Source: Chloroflexota bacterium
GTDB taxonomy: Bacteria; Chloroflexota; Dehalococcoidia; JACQGW01
NCBI GenBank assembly: GCA_016199325.1
Contig: JACQGW010000210.1
Span: forward strand, 1 to 5,708
Direction of reading: 5' to 3'
Length of the DNA: 5,708 nucleotides
The notes under the pieces were generated by a model. It worked only from the letters and a program-made list of their open reading frames with translations. It ran no database searches and was not told the origin of the DNA. The position numbers and the translations under genes were made by a program. Positions 1-4,630 of the stretch are shown one piece after another (position 1 is the first letter of the stretch; each line of letters starts with the position of its first letter).

Positions 1-20
1 CACTCATCACTCATCACTCA
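1..20. repeat. Short 7-bp tandem repeat at the window edge
   Basis: The unit CACTCAT occurs nearly three times in a row (20 bases). On the minus strand it places several TGA codons at and just past the esterase stop. It may be a small simple repeat or reflect an assembly boundary at the left edge; no function can be assigned. Confidence 0.6.
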
Positions 21-488
21 CACGGCCCAGGGGAACGTCTCGGGGGGCTCTCCCTCATCGCGGGCGGCGAGGTGGAGCGGGTGGAGCGCCCGGCTCTCGT
101 CGACGTACAGGAACGCATCGTACCGGAGGGGGAGGACCGTCGGCACGTAGTTGCCGTACCGCTCGCGCGCGGGGTCGTAGACGACGCCGATGGCCCGATG
201 GCCGCGTGGCTCGTGCAGCTCGTCGGCCTCGGCTCCCGGGTCGAAGATGAGCAGCTTGTTCGCTGCACCCGCGCGGTGCAGAGCGTCCTCGTGGCTGCCG
301 ATCAGGGCCGACGGCACGGACATCTGCTCCATCGGCGCCCCCCACTCGGCACCGGCGATCACACTGCCTCGGTGTGATCCGAAACCGACAAGCACGACAC
401 CCTCACGGGCGTGCCACTCGATTCGGGCGACCAGCCCCGCCATCTCCCCCGCACTCCGCCATCCAAACCGCCCCCGGATCGGCTCCAT
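18..488 (-). CDS. Erythromycin esterase-like protein, C-terminal portion only (N-terminally truncated)
   Basis: The 156-residue product resembles the C-terminal third of erythromycin esterase / succinoglycan-biosynthesis-like hydrolases: EGVVLVGFGSHRGSVIAG, EWGAPMEQMSVPSA, then NKLLIFDPG, RAIGVVYDPARERYGNYVP and YDAFLYVDESRALHPL. Full-length members are usually about 400 residues or more, with catalytic His and Glu residues mainly in the missing N-terminal part, so this piece should not be an active esterase alone. I chose the ATG at 488-486 because GGGAGA (500-495) lies 6 nt upstream; an in-frame start at 527 is also possible. The stop is TGA at 20-18. The first ~20 residues do not resemble the family, as if an older gene was cut and re-started. 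The neighbour beyond the start is a divergent toxin-antitoxin module, which may mark the breakpoint. Family assignment is from recognised motifs; decay is inference. Confidence 0.72.
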   Translation of the reverse strand: MEPIRGRFGWRSAGEMAGLVARIEWHAREGVVLVGFGSHRGSVIAGAEWGAPMEQMSVPSALIGSHEDALHRAGAANKLLIFDPGAEADELHEPRGHRAIGVVYDPARERYGNYVPTVLPLRYDAFLYVDESRALHPLHLAARDEGEPPETFPWAV

Positions 489-589
489 GGCATGTCTCCC
501 TGCTTGATTCGAGCAACCGGACCGCACGATCAGTGGTCAGCAGCACGCGGAATGCCAGAGGCTAACCTCGAAGATCACCCGAGTGGATG

Positions 590-608
590 TGTGATACAAT
601 GTATCACA
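590..608 (+). promoter_or_regulatory. Perfect 19-bp palindromic operator with embedded -10 box, upstream of the toxin-antitoxin genes
   Basis: TGTGATACA and TGTATCACA form perfect 9-bp arms around one central A (599). TACAAT (595-600), one base from the sigma-70 -10 consensus, lies across the centre, so a bound dimer would block RNA polymerase. No good -35 box is visible at 16-18 bp spacing. The toxin SD (609-613) follows directly. BrnA-type and other ribbon-helix-helix antitoxins commonly repress their own promoter through inverted repeats, so autoregulation is the natural reading. The minus strand of the palindrome also carries TACATT, so weak divergent activity toward the esterase fragment is possible. 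Confidence 0.75.
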
Positions 609-617
609 GAAGGCAGC

Positions 618-926
618 ATGCAGCGTATTCGAGAGCTTTCATGGCGTGCCGACCGAATAGATCGCATCGCTCGGCACGCTGTCACCCCCGAAGAGGTTGC
701 GGAGGCGGTCTTCGGGGACACGGGTGGCGTCTTGCTGCGCGTTGGTCCGGCCGAGAGGAATCCCGAGGAAACGTTGTACCGCTACTTCGGTCGCACCGAA
801 ACCGGTCGCTATCTGATGGTGGCGCTCCTGTACCTCGGCCAAGGCGAGGCAATGCCCGTAACAGCCCGGGACATAACGTCTGCCGAAAGGAGAGGATTCG
901 ATGGGGGGCATCGCACGAGACAGTAA
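618..926 (+). CDS. BrnT-like (DUF497-type) toxin of a type II toxin-antitoxin system
   Basis: The 102-residue product has the layout of BrnT-like toxins, small RNase-like inhibitors of translation with a RelE-type fold. An N-terminal ADRIDRIARHAVTPEEVAEAVF segment (residues ~11-32) matches the family's 'H-x-V-x-x-E-E-V' helix pair. A central strand RYFGRTETGRYLMVALLY (~55-72) follows, then a C-terminal VTARDITSAERRGF (~81-94) matching the conserved 'TAR-x-x-T-x-x-E-R' end. The ATG at 618 is supported by GAAGG (609-613) four bases upstream. The longer open frame upstream would cross the operator and lacks family-like sequence. Toxin before antitoxin is the BrnTA order. The last 26 bases overlap the antitoxin gene, implying translational coupling. 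It could belong to another DUF497-like family; catalytic residues were not verified by alignment. Confidence 0.75.
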   Translation: MQRIRELSWRADRIDRIARHAVTPEEVAEAVFGDTGGVLLRVGPAERNPEETLYRYFGRTETGRYLMVALLYLGQGEAMPVTARDITSAERRGFDGGHRTRQ

Positions 927-1170
927 CGGACCTCCGACGGATCTGGAGGAGCTAGCGGACTACTTCGACCGAACCGACGCGGGCGAGCTTCCGTGGGAGG
1001 AAGCTACCGACGTGGTGATCGAGCGTCCAGAGCTTCGGCAGGTCTCCATCCGCCTGACCGAGACCGATCTGATCCAGTTGAAATCGCGTGCCCAGCAGGC
1101 CGGCGTTGGGTACACGACACTCATCCGCATGATCTTGCGCCAGTATCTGGGAGCTCGGAGGAGCCCGTAG
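901..1170 (+). CDS. BrnA-like / CopG-type ribbon-helix-helix antitoxin
   Basis: This 89-residue protein has an acidic N-terminal half (DLEELADYFDRTDAGELPWEE, residues ~14-34) typical of the toxin-binding part of such antitoxins. Its C-terminus is ribbon-helix-helix-like: a strand RQVSIRL (~46-52), helix TETDLIQLKSRAQQ (~53-66), turn AGVGY, and helix TTLIRMILRQYL (~72-83). This pattern matches the CopG-antitoxin/BrnA families, in which the paired strands bind operator DNA. The ATG is preceded by a strong AAAGGAGAGG Shine-Dalgarno sequence (887-896), inside the toxin coding region. It should neutralise the toxin encoded just upstream and repress the 590-608 operator as a complex; both roles are inferred from family and context. 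The stop is TAG, directly followed by a 10-bp tandem duplication (GGAACGCGA at 1170-1178 and 1180-1188). Confidence 0.8.
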   Translation: MGGIARDSNGPPTDLEELADYFDRTDAGELPWEEATDVVIERPELRQVSIRLTETDLIQLKSRAQQAGVGYTTLIRMILRQYLGARRSP

Positions 1171-1252
1171 GAACGCGAGGGAACGCGATCATGCTGAACT
1201 CCCCTGTGCATGGGGGGAATCCGGCAGGTTGCCTGCTGACGCGGTCGATTTC

Positions 1253-1343
1253 CCCTCGTCATGCTGAGCCGCAGCGAAGCATCTCCCGGCCGTTGCCAGC
1301 TTGAGCTAGGGAGATGCTTCGCTGCGGCTCAGCATGACGAGGG
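1253..1343. repeat. Large perfect inverted repeat (35-bp arms), copy 1 of a dispersed palindromic element
   Basis: Arms 1253-1287 and 1309-1343 are perfectly complementary over 35 bp around a 21-base spacer. The core contains GCTGAGCCGCAGCGAAGCAT. A second diverged copy lies at 4831-4917. Left arms 1258-1286 and 4834-4862 share 28 of 29 bases. The single difference (A1261 versus C4837) is compensated in the right arms (T1335 versus G4911), so pairing is preserved. The element sits between the end of the toxin-antitoxin operon and the end of the convergent MFS gene, where it could act as a bidirectional terminator or mRNA 3' end stabiliser. It looks like a REP/MITE-type non-coding repeat; no transposase is visible in the window. 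Confidence 0.93.
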
Positions 1344-1385
1344 CTCCCGCGAGCTCCATGGGCCCTCAGCAGCCCCCACGAGTTC

Positions 1386-2606
1386 TCACGAGTTCCCGCG
1401 AGCCCCCGGCTTCGGCAGCCGCAGGCTGGTCACGGCCAGGAGCGCGCCCAGCGCCGAGATGCCGCCGGTGACGTAGAACAGGCCGGCAAGGCCGAGCGCC
1501 GTGGCGACCACGCCGCCGAGCGCCGGCCCGAGGGTCATTCCTCCCGCGTAGACCGCCTGGAAGACGCCCATCGCCGTCGCCCGCTCGGTCGAGGCGACCG
1601 ATCGGACGGCCAGGCCCATCAGCACCGGCTGCGCGATGCCGCGCCCCAGGCCCGAGAGGGCGTGCGCCAGGCCGACCAGCGTGAGGTCCCCCAGAAACGG
1701 CAGCACCGCGACGCTGACGGCGGTGAGGACCATGCCGAAGGCGACCAGCCGGCGCTCGCCCAGGCGCTCGGCCAGAACGGCGGCCGCCATCAGCGCCGCC
1801 GTGAACGGAACGAGCATCGCCGCCGTCAGGTTTCCCTGGTCGGCGCGGGTCGCGCCGAGCTGGGCGGCGTAGACCGGCAGGAAGCCGTAGGAGATCGTGA
1901 ACTGGGAGAACTGGAGGAGCGCGGCGATGGCCGAGACCACCAGAAGCATGGGCGCAGTGCCGACGCGCAGCATCTCCTGCGGGCTTGGCGGCGCCGCCCG
2001 GACCATCCGCTCCTCGCGCACCCGGCTGAGCAGCACAGCACCGGCCAGCCCGAGTCCGACGCTGACGTAGAACGGCGCCGTCCAGCCCCAGGCCTCGGCG
2101 ATCTGCCCGCCGCTCCACGTCGAGAGGACCTGGGCGAGCCCGGTGGTGAACGAGAGATAGCCCATCGCGCGGACGGAGCGCGCCGCCGGGAAGTAGCTGG
2201 CGAAGAGGACGGTGAACGGCACCCAGACACAGGCCGCCAGCCCATGGATGCTCCGGAAGACGACCAGCGCCCAGGGCTGGGCGACAAAGACCGGCAACAT
2301 CGATCCAAGGCCGGCCACCAGCAGGCCGCCGACGATGAACGGGCGCCGCCGCCCGGCGCGGTCGGACCACACCCCAATCGGAATCCGGAGGGCAAGCTGG
2401 CTGAACCCGTAGGTAGCGACGATCAGGCCGATCAACGAAAGCGGTGCGCCGAGCCGTTCGGCGTAGACCGAGAGGATCGGGACGTAGACGTAGAGAGACG
2501 CCCAGTAGAGGATGTTCCCGGCGAAGAAGATCGCGAGATTCAGCCTGTCGTGTGAGCCCGCCGGCTGGTCCTGCTGCCGCGGCCCGGCCAGCGTACCCGT
2601 CGTCAT
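1386..2606 (-). CDS. MFS transporter (12-TM drug/sugar efflux-like permease)
   Basis: This 406-residue integral membrane protein has the size and hydrophobic pattern of a 12-helix major facilitator. After a polar ~20-residue N-tail, helix 1 begins around LNLAIFFAGNILYWASLYVY. The loop 2-3 signature motif A is clear at residues 78-88 (GVWSDRAGRRR). A polar central loop (RVREERMVRAAPPSPQE, ~195-211) divides the two six-helix halves. The second half contains GGMTLGPALGG (~355-365), resembling the antiporter-type G-x-x-x-G-P-x-x-G-G motif. Family knowledge suggests proton-coupled export of small molecules; the substrate cannot be read from sequence. The frame stays open well beyond 2606, but family-like sequence begins after this ATG, and a good promoter ends about 7 bases before it, predicting a leaderless transcript. 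It is a single gene, divergent from the DCC protein. The TGA stop falls within a short direct repeat (CACGAGTTC at 1377-1385 and 1387-1395). Confidence 0.88.
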   Translation of the reverse strand: MTTGTLAGPRQQDQPAGSHDRLNLAIFFAGNILYWASLYVYVPILSVYAERLGAPLSLIGLIVATYGFSQLALRIPIGVWSDRAGRRRPFIVGGLLVAGLGSMLPVFVAQPWALVVFRSIHGLAACVWVPFTVLFASYFPAARSVRAMGYLSFTTGLAQVLSTWSGGQIAEAWGWTAPFYVSVGLGLAGAVLLSRVREERMVRAAPPSPQEMLRVGTAPMLLVVSAIAALLQFSQFTISYGFLPVYAAQLGATRADQGNLTAAMLVPFTAALMAAAVLAERLGERRLVAFGMVLTAVSVAVLPFLGDLTLVGLAHALSGLGRGIAQPVLMGLAVRSVASTERATAMGVFQAVYAGGMTLGPALGGVVATALGLAGLFYVTGGISALGALLAVTSLRLPKPGARGNS

Positions 2607-2612
2607 GAGCGC

Positions 2613-2641
2613 AGTATAGACGGCACGAGGGAATCGAGCAA
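2613..2641 (-). promoter_or_regulatory. Sigma-70-type promoter of the MFS gene (predicted leaderless)
   Basis: Read on the minus strand: TTGCTC (2641-2636), a 17-bp spacer, then TATACT (2618-2613), which is one base from the -10 consensus. Transcription would start about seven bases downstream, at or beside the A of the MFS ATG (2606). No Shine-Dalgarno sequence lies before that ATG (GCGCTC precedes it), consistent with a leaderless mRNA. Confidence 0.6.
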
Positions 2642-2654
2642 CTCGTCCGCCGGG

Positions 2655-2683
2655 TTGTGCCCACTGCAGCGGCGCGCTATCCT
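2655..2683 (+). promoter_or_regulatory. Possible promoter of the DCC-protein gene
   Basis: TTGTGC (2655-2660), a 17-bp spacer and TATCCT (2678-2683) form a plausible but imperfect sigma-70-type promoter in the divergent 123-bp intergenic region, 47 bp before the DCC start. A small hairpin TGGAC-GAA-GTCCA follows in the leader. Confidence 0.35.
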
Positions 2684-2729
2684 GATGGACGAAGTCCAGA
2701 CGTGCGTGGGCAGGAATAGGAGATCGTCG

Positions 2730-3170
2730 ATGGGCCAGGCATCGAAAGGGGAACACGGGCCGCTGGTGCTCATCTACGATGACGACTGCGGCTTCTGCAC
2801 CTGGCAGAGCCGCCTGGCGCAGCGGCTGGTGGGAGCCGAACGGCTCCGGCTCCAGCCGCTCGACGATCCCATCGTGCTTGTCCGCTACCCGCAGCTCGAG
2901 GCCGCCGCCATCCAACGGCGGCTGCACGTCGTCGATCCGGCGAGCGGCGCGGTTCAGGTCGGCGGCGATGCCGTTCGCCACCTGCTGGCGGCACGATGGT
3001 TCCTGCGCCCGCTCGCCTGGTTACTGGGGCTCCCCGGCGTGCGGGCGCTGCTCAACTGGGCGTATGACCTGGTCGCCGGGCGGCGGCAGGCCCTCTCTCG
3101 CATCCTCGGTCTGTCAGTCGGCCGCTGTCCCGTCCCCCACTCACGGCGATCGAACGAGGGGTCGCGCTAG
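2730..3170 (+). CDS. DCC family thiol-disulfide oxidoreductase (DUF393)
   Basis: This 146-residue protein carries the family hallmark VLIYDDDCGFC (residues 13-23), giving a CxxC redox pair at Cys20 and Cys23 directly after the first beta strand. Further family-like parts are RLRLQPLDDP (~38-47), VGGDAVRHLLAA (~77-88) and WFLRPLAWLLGLPGVRALLNWAYDLVAGRRQALSRILG (~90-127, spanning a hydrophobic helix). Members are thioredoxin-like and presumed to act in thiol-disulfide exchange; the substrate is unknown. The ATG at 2730 was chosen because AGGAG (2718-2722) lies seven bases upstream and the conserved region starts immediately; the frame is open back to 2655 without family-like sequence. It converges on the selenoprotein-candidate operon, so a redox theme is shared by neighbourhood, but they are separate transcripts. 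One further Cys (Cys133) is near the C-terminus. Confidence 0.88.
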   Translation: MGQASKGEHGPLVLIYDDDCGFCTWQSRLAQRLVGAERLRLQPLDDPIVLVRYPQLEAAAIQRRLHVVDPASGAVQVGGDAVRHLLAARWFLRPLAWLLGLPGVRALLNWAYDLVAGRRQALSRILGLSVGRCPVPHSRRSNEGSR

Positions 3171-3196
3171 TCGTCTGTCAATCGTGACGTGACGGT

Positions 3197-3226
3197 TCGT
3201 AGTTGGCGCTTGAGCGCCAACTACGA
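3197..3226. terminator. Strong hairpin between convergent genes, probable bidirectional terminator
   Basis: Perfect 13-bp arms (3197-3209 and 3214-3226) surround a TTGA loop; the core is GTTGGCGC/GCGCCAAC. It lies 27 bp past the DCC stop and 18 bp past the end of the DsrE-like gene, the usual place for a shared terminator. On the plus strand a T-rich stretch (3236-3244) follows some ten bases later; no clear T-run follows on the minus strand, so it may instead be a dispersed palindrome. Confidence 0.7.
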
Positions 3227-3243
3227 GCCCATCAGTTTCTTTC

Positions 3244-3606
3244 TCAGAACGTGGCGACGTTCGTCGCCTCGGCCATCAGTCTGGCGACCTCCGCCGGTGT
3301 CGTGAAACGCGCGTTCATGCCGGCCAGGTCGGTTTCGGTGACCCCACGGGCCCGTGAACAGCGCGTTCAGACGTAGACCGGTACGCCGTTGTCGACCATC
3401 CTCGTGAAGATCTCGGGGAAAGGCGGCCAGCCGACCCCCTGAATATTCTGCCGTACAACCTCCCGCAGGAGGTCGACGGCCTCGTTCATCAGCACGACGA
3501 CCGCTTCGTGACCCGCCTCGACGGCGCCGTTGGCCATGATGAAGGGCAACGTCGCGTTCGTCGGGTCGGCCGAGCCGTGAACGCCCATGAACATCAGCTT
3601 CGCCAT
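3244..3606 (-). CDS. DsrE-like protein, candidate selenoprotein (in-frame TGA = Sec80, UxxC motif)
   Basis: Read through one internal TGA (3369-3367), the gene gives 120 residues, a normal length for small DsrE/YchN-like proteins. Residues 1-79 match the family: KLMFMGVHGSADPT, ATLPFIMANGAVEAGHEAVVVLMNEA, IQGVGWPPFPEI, GVPVYV. The TGA follows VPVYV, where relatives have the first Cys of a CxxC, and residues 81-120 continue with family-like sequence (TRCSRARGVTETDLAG, then ARFTTPAEVARLMAEATNVATF) to a TGA stop at 3246. The site therefore reads U80-T-R-C83. DsrE-type proteins act in sulfur transfer or thiol chemistry, using such cysteines. The ATG at 3606 has a strong GAGGAGGAG Shine-Dalgarno (3620-3612) and overlaps the methyltransferase end by 13 nt. 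It is the last gene of the operon. If selenocysteine is not inserted, a 79-residue fragment results. Alternative: a sequencing error or recent nonsense mutation, made less likely by the same event in the adjacent gene. Confidence 0.8.
3322..3352 (-). promoter_or_regulatory. Candidate SECIS-like stem-loop downstream of the DsrE TGA
   Basis: On the minus strand GGGTC (3344-3340) pairs with GACCT (3330-3326, one G-U pair) around a 9-base loop ACCGAAACC that begins 28 nt after the TGA. GGCC (3352-3349) and GGCC (3325-3322) extend it with a 4-base bulge on one side. Loop distance fits bacterial SECIS elements, but the loop lacks a G in its first two positions, so this is weaker than the element in the methyltransferase gene. 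A second, larger pairing involves AACGCGC-u-GTTCA (3367-3355), starting at the last base of the TGA, with 3317-3306. Confidence 0.35.
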
Positions 3607-4397
3607 AGCTGCTCCTCCTCTTGGTCTGGCTTGCGCGCCAGGATCGTGATTCCTTCGGTACCGAAGGCGGCCGCGCTCGATTCGCTCGGCGCGCCGCTGA
3701 AGGCGTCGTAGCGGACCGGGCCGACGGCGACGTCGACAAAGCCCGCCTCCTCGATGATCTGCCGCATCTCTGCTTCCAGCAGAGCCCCGGCAATTCAGCC
3801 GGTCCAGAGGCTGATGTCCCCCCTGGCCGAAGGGGGAACTTCGCGCCGGACGACGATGTCGGCGATCTGGAGCCGGCCTCCCGGCCTCAGCGCACGGTAC
3901 AGCTCTCGAAACACTGCCGCCTTGTCCGGGCACAGGTTGATCACGCCGTTCGAGATGACGACGTCGACCGTCGCGCCGCCAACCGGCAGCGCTTCGGCGT
4001 ACCCCTGGCGGAACTCGACGTTCGCCAGCCCGAGCAGCTCGGCATTGGCGCTCGCCTTGTTCAGCATCGCCGGGGTCATGTCTACGCCGATGACCCGACC
4101 GGCGGCCCCCACCTGCCGGGCTGCCAGGATCGAATCCAGCCCGGCGCCGCTGCCGAGGTCGAGCACTGTCGCGCCCGACTCGATCCGCCCGAGACTGAAC
4201 GGATTGCCGACCCCGGCGAACGACTCGACGACGGCCTCCACCAGCCCCTCGACGAGATCGTCGTACCCCAGCTTCCCGGCCAGGGCGCGCCCTGTGTGGA
4301 AATGGAAGCCCTTCGTCGGGCAGGCCGCGACTTCGGCGTATTCCTCCTGGATCGCCGACCGCAGAATCGAGACGTCGATATTCAGATCCAGAGCCAT
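3594..4397 (-). CDS. ArsM-like SAM-dependent methyltransferase, candidate selenoprotein (in-frame TGA = Sec201)
   Basis: Read through the TGA at 3797-3795, this is a 267-residue class I methyltransferase related to arsenite methyltransferases. Visible parts: VAACPTKGFHFHTGR (~23-37, with Cys26), FAGVGNPF (~60-67), SAM motif I VLDLGSGAGLDS (78-89), acidic motif VIGVDMTPAML (~102-112), VISNGVINLCPDK (~147-159) and ALRPGGRLQIADI (169-181). SLWTG (196-200) is followed by the TGA and then IAGALLEAEM. Relatives have Cys at that place; by motif it corresponds to a conserved metalloid-binding Cys of ArsM proteins (recalled, not aligned). After the TGA, 66 codons stay open with family-like sequence (EEAGFVDVAVG, FGTEGITILARKP) up to a TGA at 3596-3594, which overlaps the DsrE start. 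The ATG at 4397 has AGGGAG 5 nt upstream (4408-4403) and a second AGGAGG at 4418-4413. It sits 40 nt after the DUF1059-like gene. Substrate (arsenic, other metalloid or a thiol) is inferred only. Automatic annotation would stop at 200 residues. Confidence 0.85.
3761..3791 (-). promoter_or_regulatory. Bacterial SECIS-like element in the methyltransferase gene
   Basis: Three bases after the UGA (3797-3795) the minus strand folds as: lower stem GCCG (3791-3788) with CGGC (3764-3761); a symmetric internal loop GGG (3787-3785) opposite ATG (3767-3765); and a perfect upper stem CTCTGC (3784-3779) with GCAGAG (3773-3768). The apical loop TGGAA (3778-3774) starts 17 nt after the UGA and has G at position 2. 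Bacterial SECIS elements lie inside the coding region just after the UGA, with a short upper stem and a G in the first two loop positions, which SelB recognises. This hairpin meets those features. SelB binding is inferred. Confidence 0.78.
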
Positions 4398-4437
4398 TCT
4401 CTCTCCCTCTGTCCTCCTCTGTGGAACCCGCTGAGCC

Positions 4438-4608
4438 CTACGCCGCCCTCACGTCGTAGGCATCGGCGGCGATGCGCTGGCGCAATTGCTCGTCGGTGCG
4501 GCGCATCTCGGGGTGTTGCTGATCGACGTGGGCGCGGGCCTTCCGAAGGAGCTCCTCGTCGGTCGCTGCCGTCAGACGGTGGCCGCAGGGGCAATCGATG
4601 GCTCGCAA
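4438..4608 (-). CDS. DUF1059-like small protein (CxCG motif)
   Basis: This 56-residue protein begins RAIDCPCGHRL and continues TAATDEELLRKARAHVDQQHPEM, then RTDEQLRQRIAADAYDV. This matches the small DUF1059-type family, with an N-terminal C-x-C-G, a helix with D-E-E-L-L and a conserved H-x-x-x-x-H-P-E-M stretch. No biochemical function is known to me; the Cys pair (Cys5, Cys7) and His residues could bind a metal. I chose the TTG start at 4608 because GGGAG (4619-4615) lies six bases upstream and family members begin with a similar M-x-x-I/V-D-C; a GTG at 4623 would add five residues and remove the Shine-Dalgarno sequence. It is the first gene of the three-gene operon, 40 nt before the methyltransferase. 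Its cysteines are encoded by TGC, unlike the TGA-containing genes downstream. Confidence 0.78.
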   Translation of the reverse strand: MRAIDCPCGHRLTAATDEELLRKARAHVDQQHPEMRRTDEQLRQRIAADAYDVRAA

Positions 4609-4630
4609 AGTGTTCTCCCTCACGTGATCT

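Noticed and set aside
540..560. Sigma-54-like -24/-12 element on the minus strand (TGGCATTCCGCGTGCT) upstream of the esterase fragment
   Set aside because: GG/GC spacing is right but two consensus positions differ, and no activator site or supporting gene context is seen.
1200..1218. Terminator-like hairpin CCCC-TGTGCAT-GGGG after the antitoxin gene
   Set aside because: The stem is only four to five pairs with no T-run; the 35-bp palindrome just downstream is a far better transcript end.
1366..2664. 432-codon open frame on the minus strand overlapping the MFS gene
   Set aside because: Its product is Ala/Arg/Gly-rich low-complexity sequence with no family features, while the overlapping frame encodes a clear 12-helix transporter; it is a high-GC shadow.
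2681..2697. Hammerhead-ribozyme-like core (CTGATG...CGAAG) in the DCC leader
   Set aside because: The conserved stem II and the exact core bases are absent; only a trivial TGGAC-GAA-GTCCA hairpin is present.
3652..3667. Perfect 16-bp palindrome CCTTCGGTACCGAAGG inside the methyltransferase
   Set aside because: It encodes the family-like FGTEG residues and lies mid-gene; a chance palindrome from coding constraints is the simplest explanation.
3244..4397. Reading the methyltransferase and DsrE-like genes as pseudogenes with nonsense mutations
   Set aside because: Both TGAs fall exactly on functional Cys codons, no other lesion is present, and a SECIS-like hairpin follows the first. Decay would be expected to leave frameshifts or stops at arbitrary places.
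3244..4608. Genetic code with TGA reassigned to Trp or Gly
   Set aside because: The other genes use TGG for Trp and end with TGA (esterase, MFS, and the DsrE gene itself), and both internal TGAs replace Cys.
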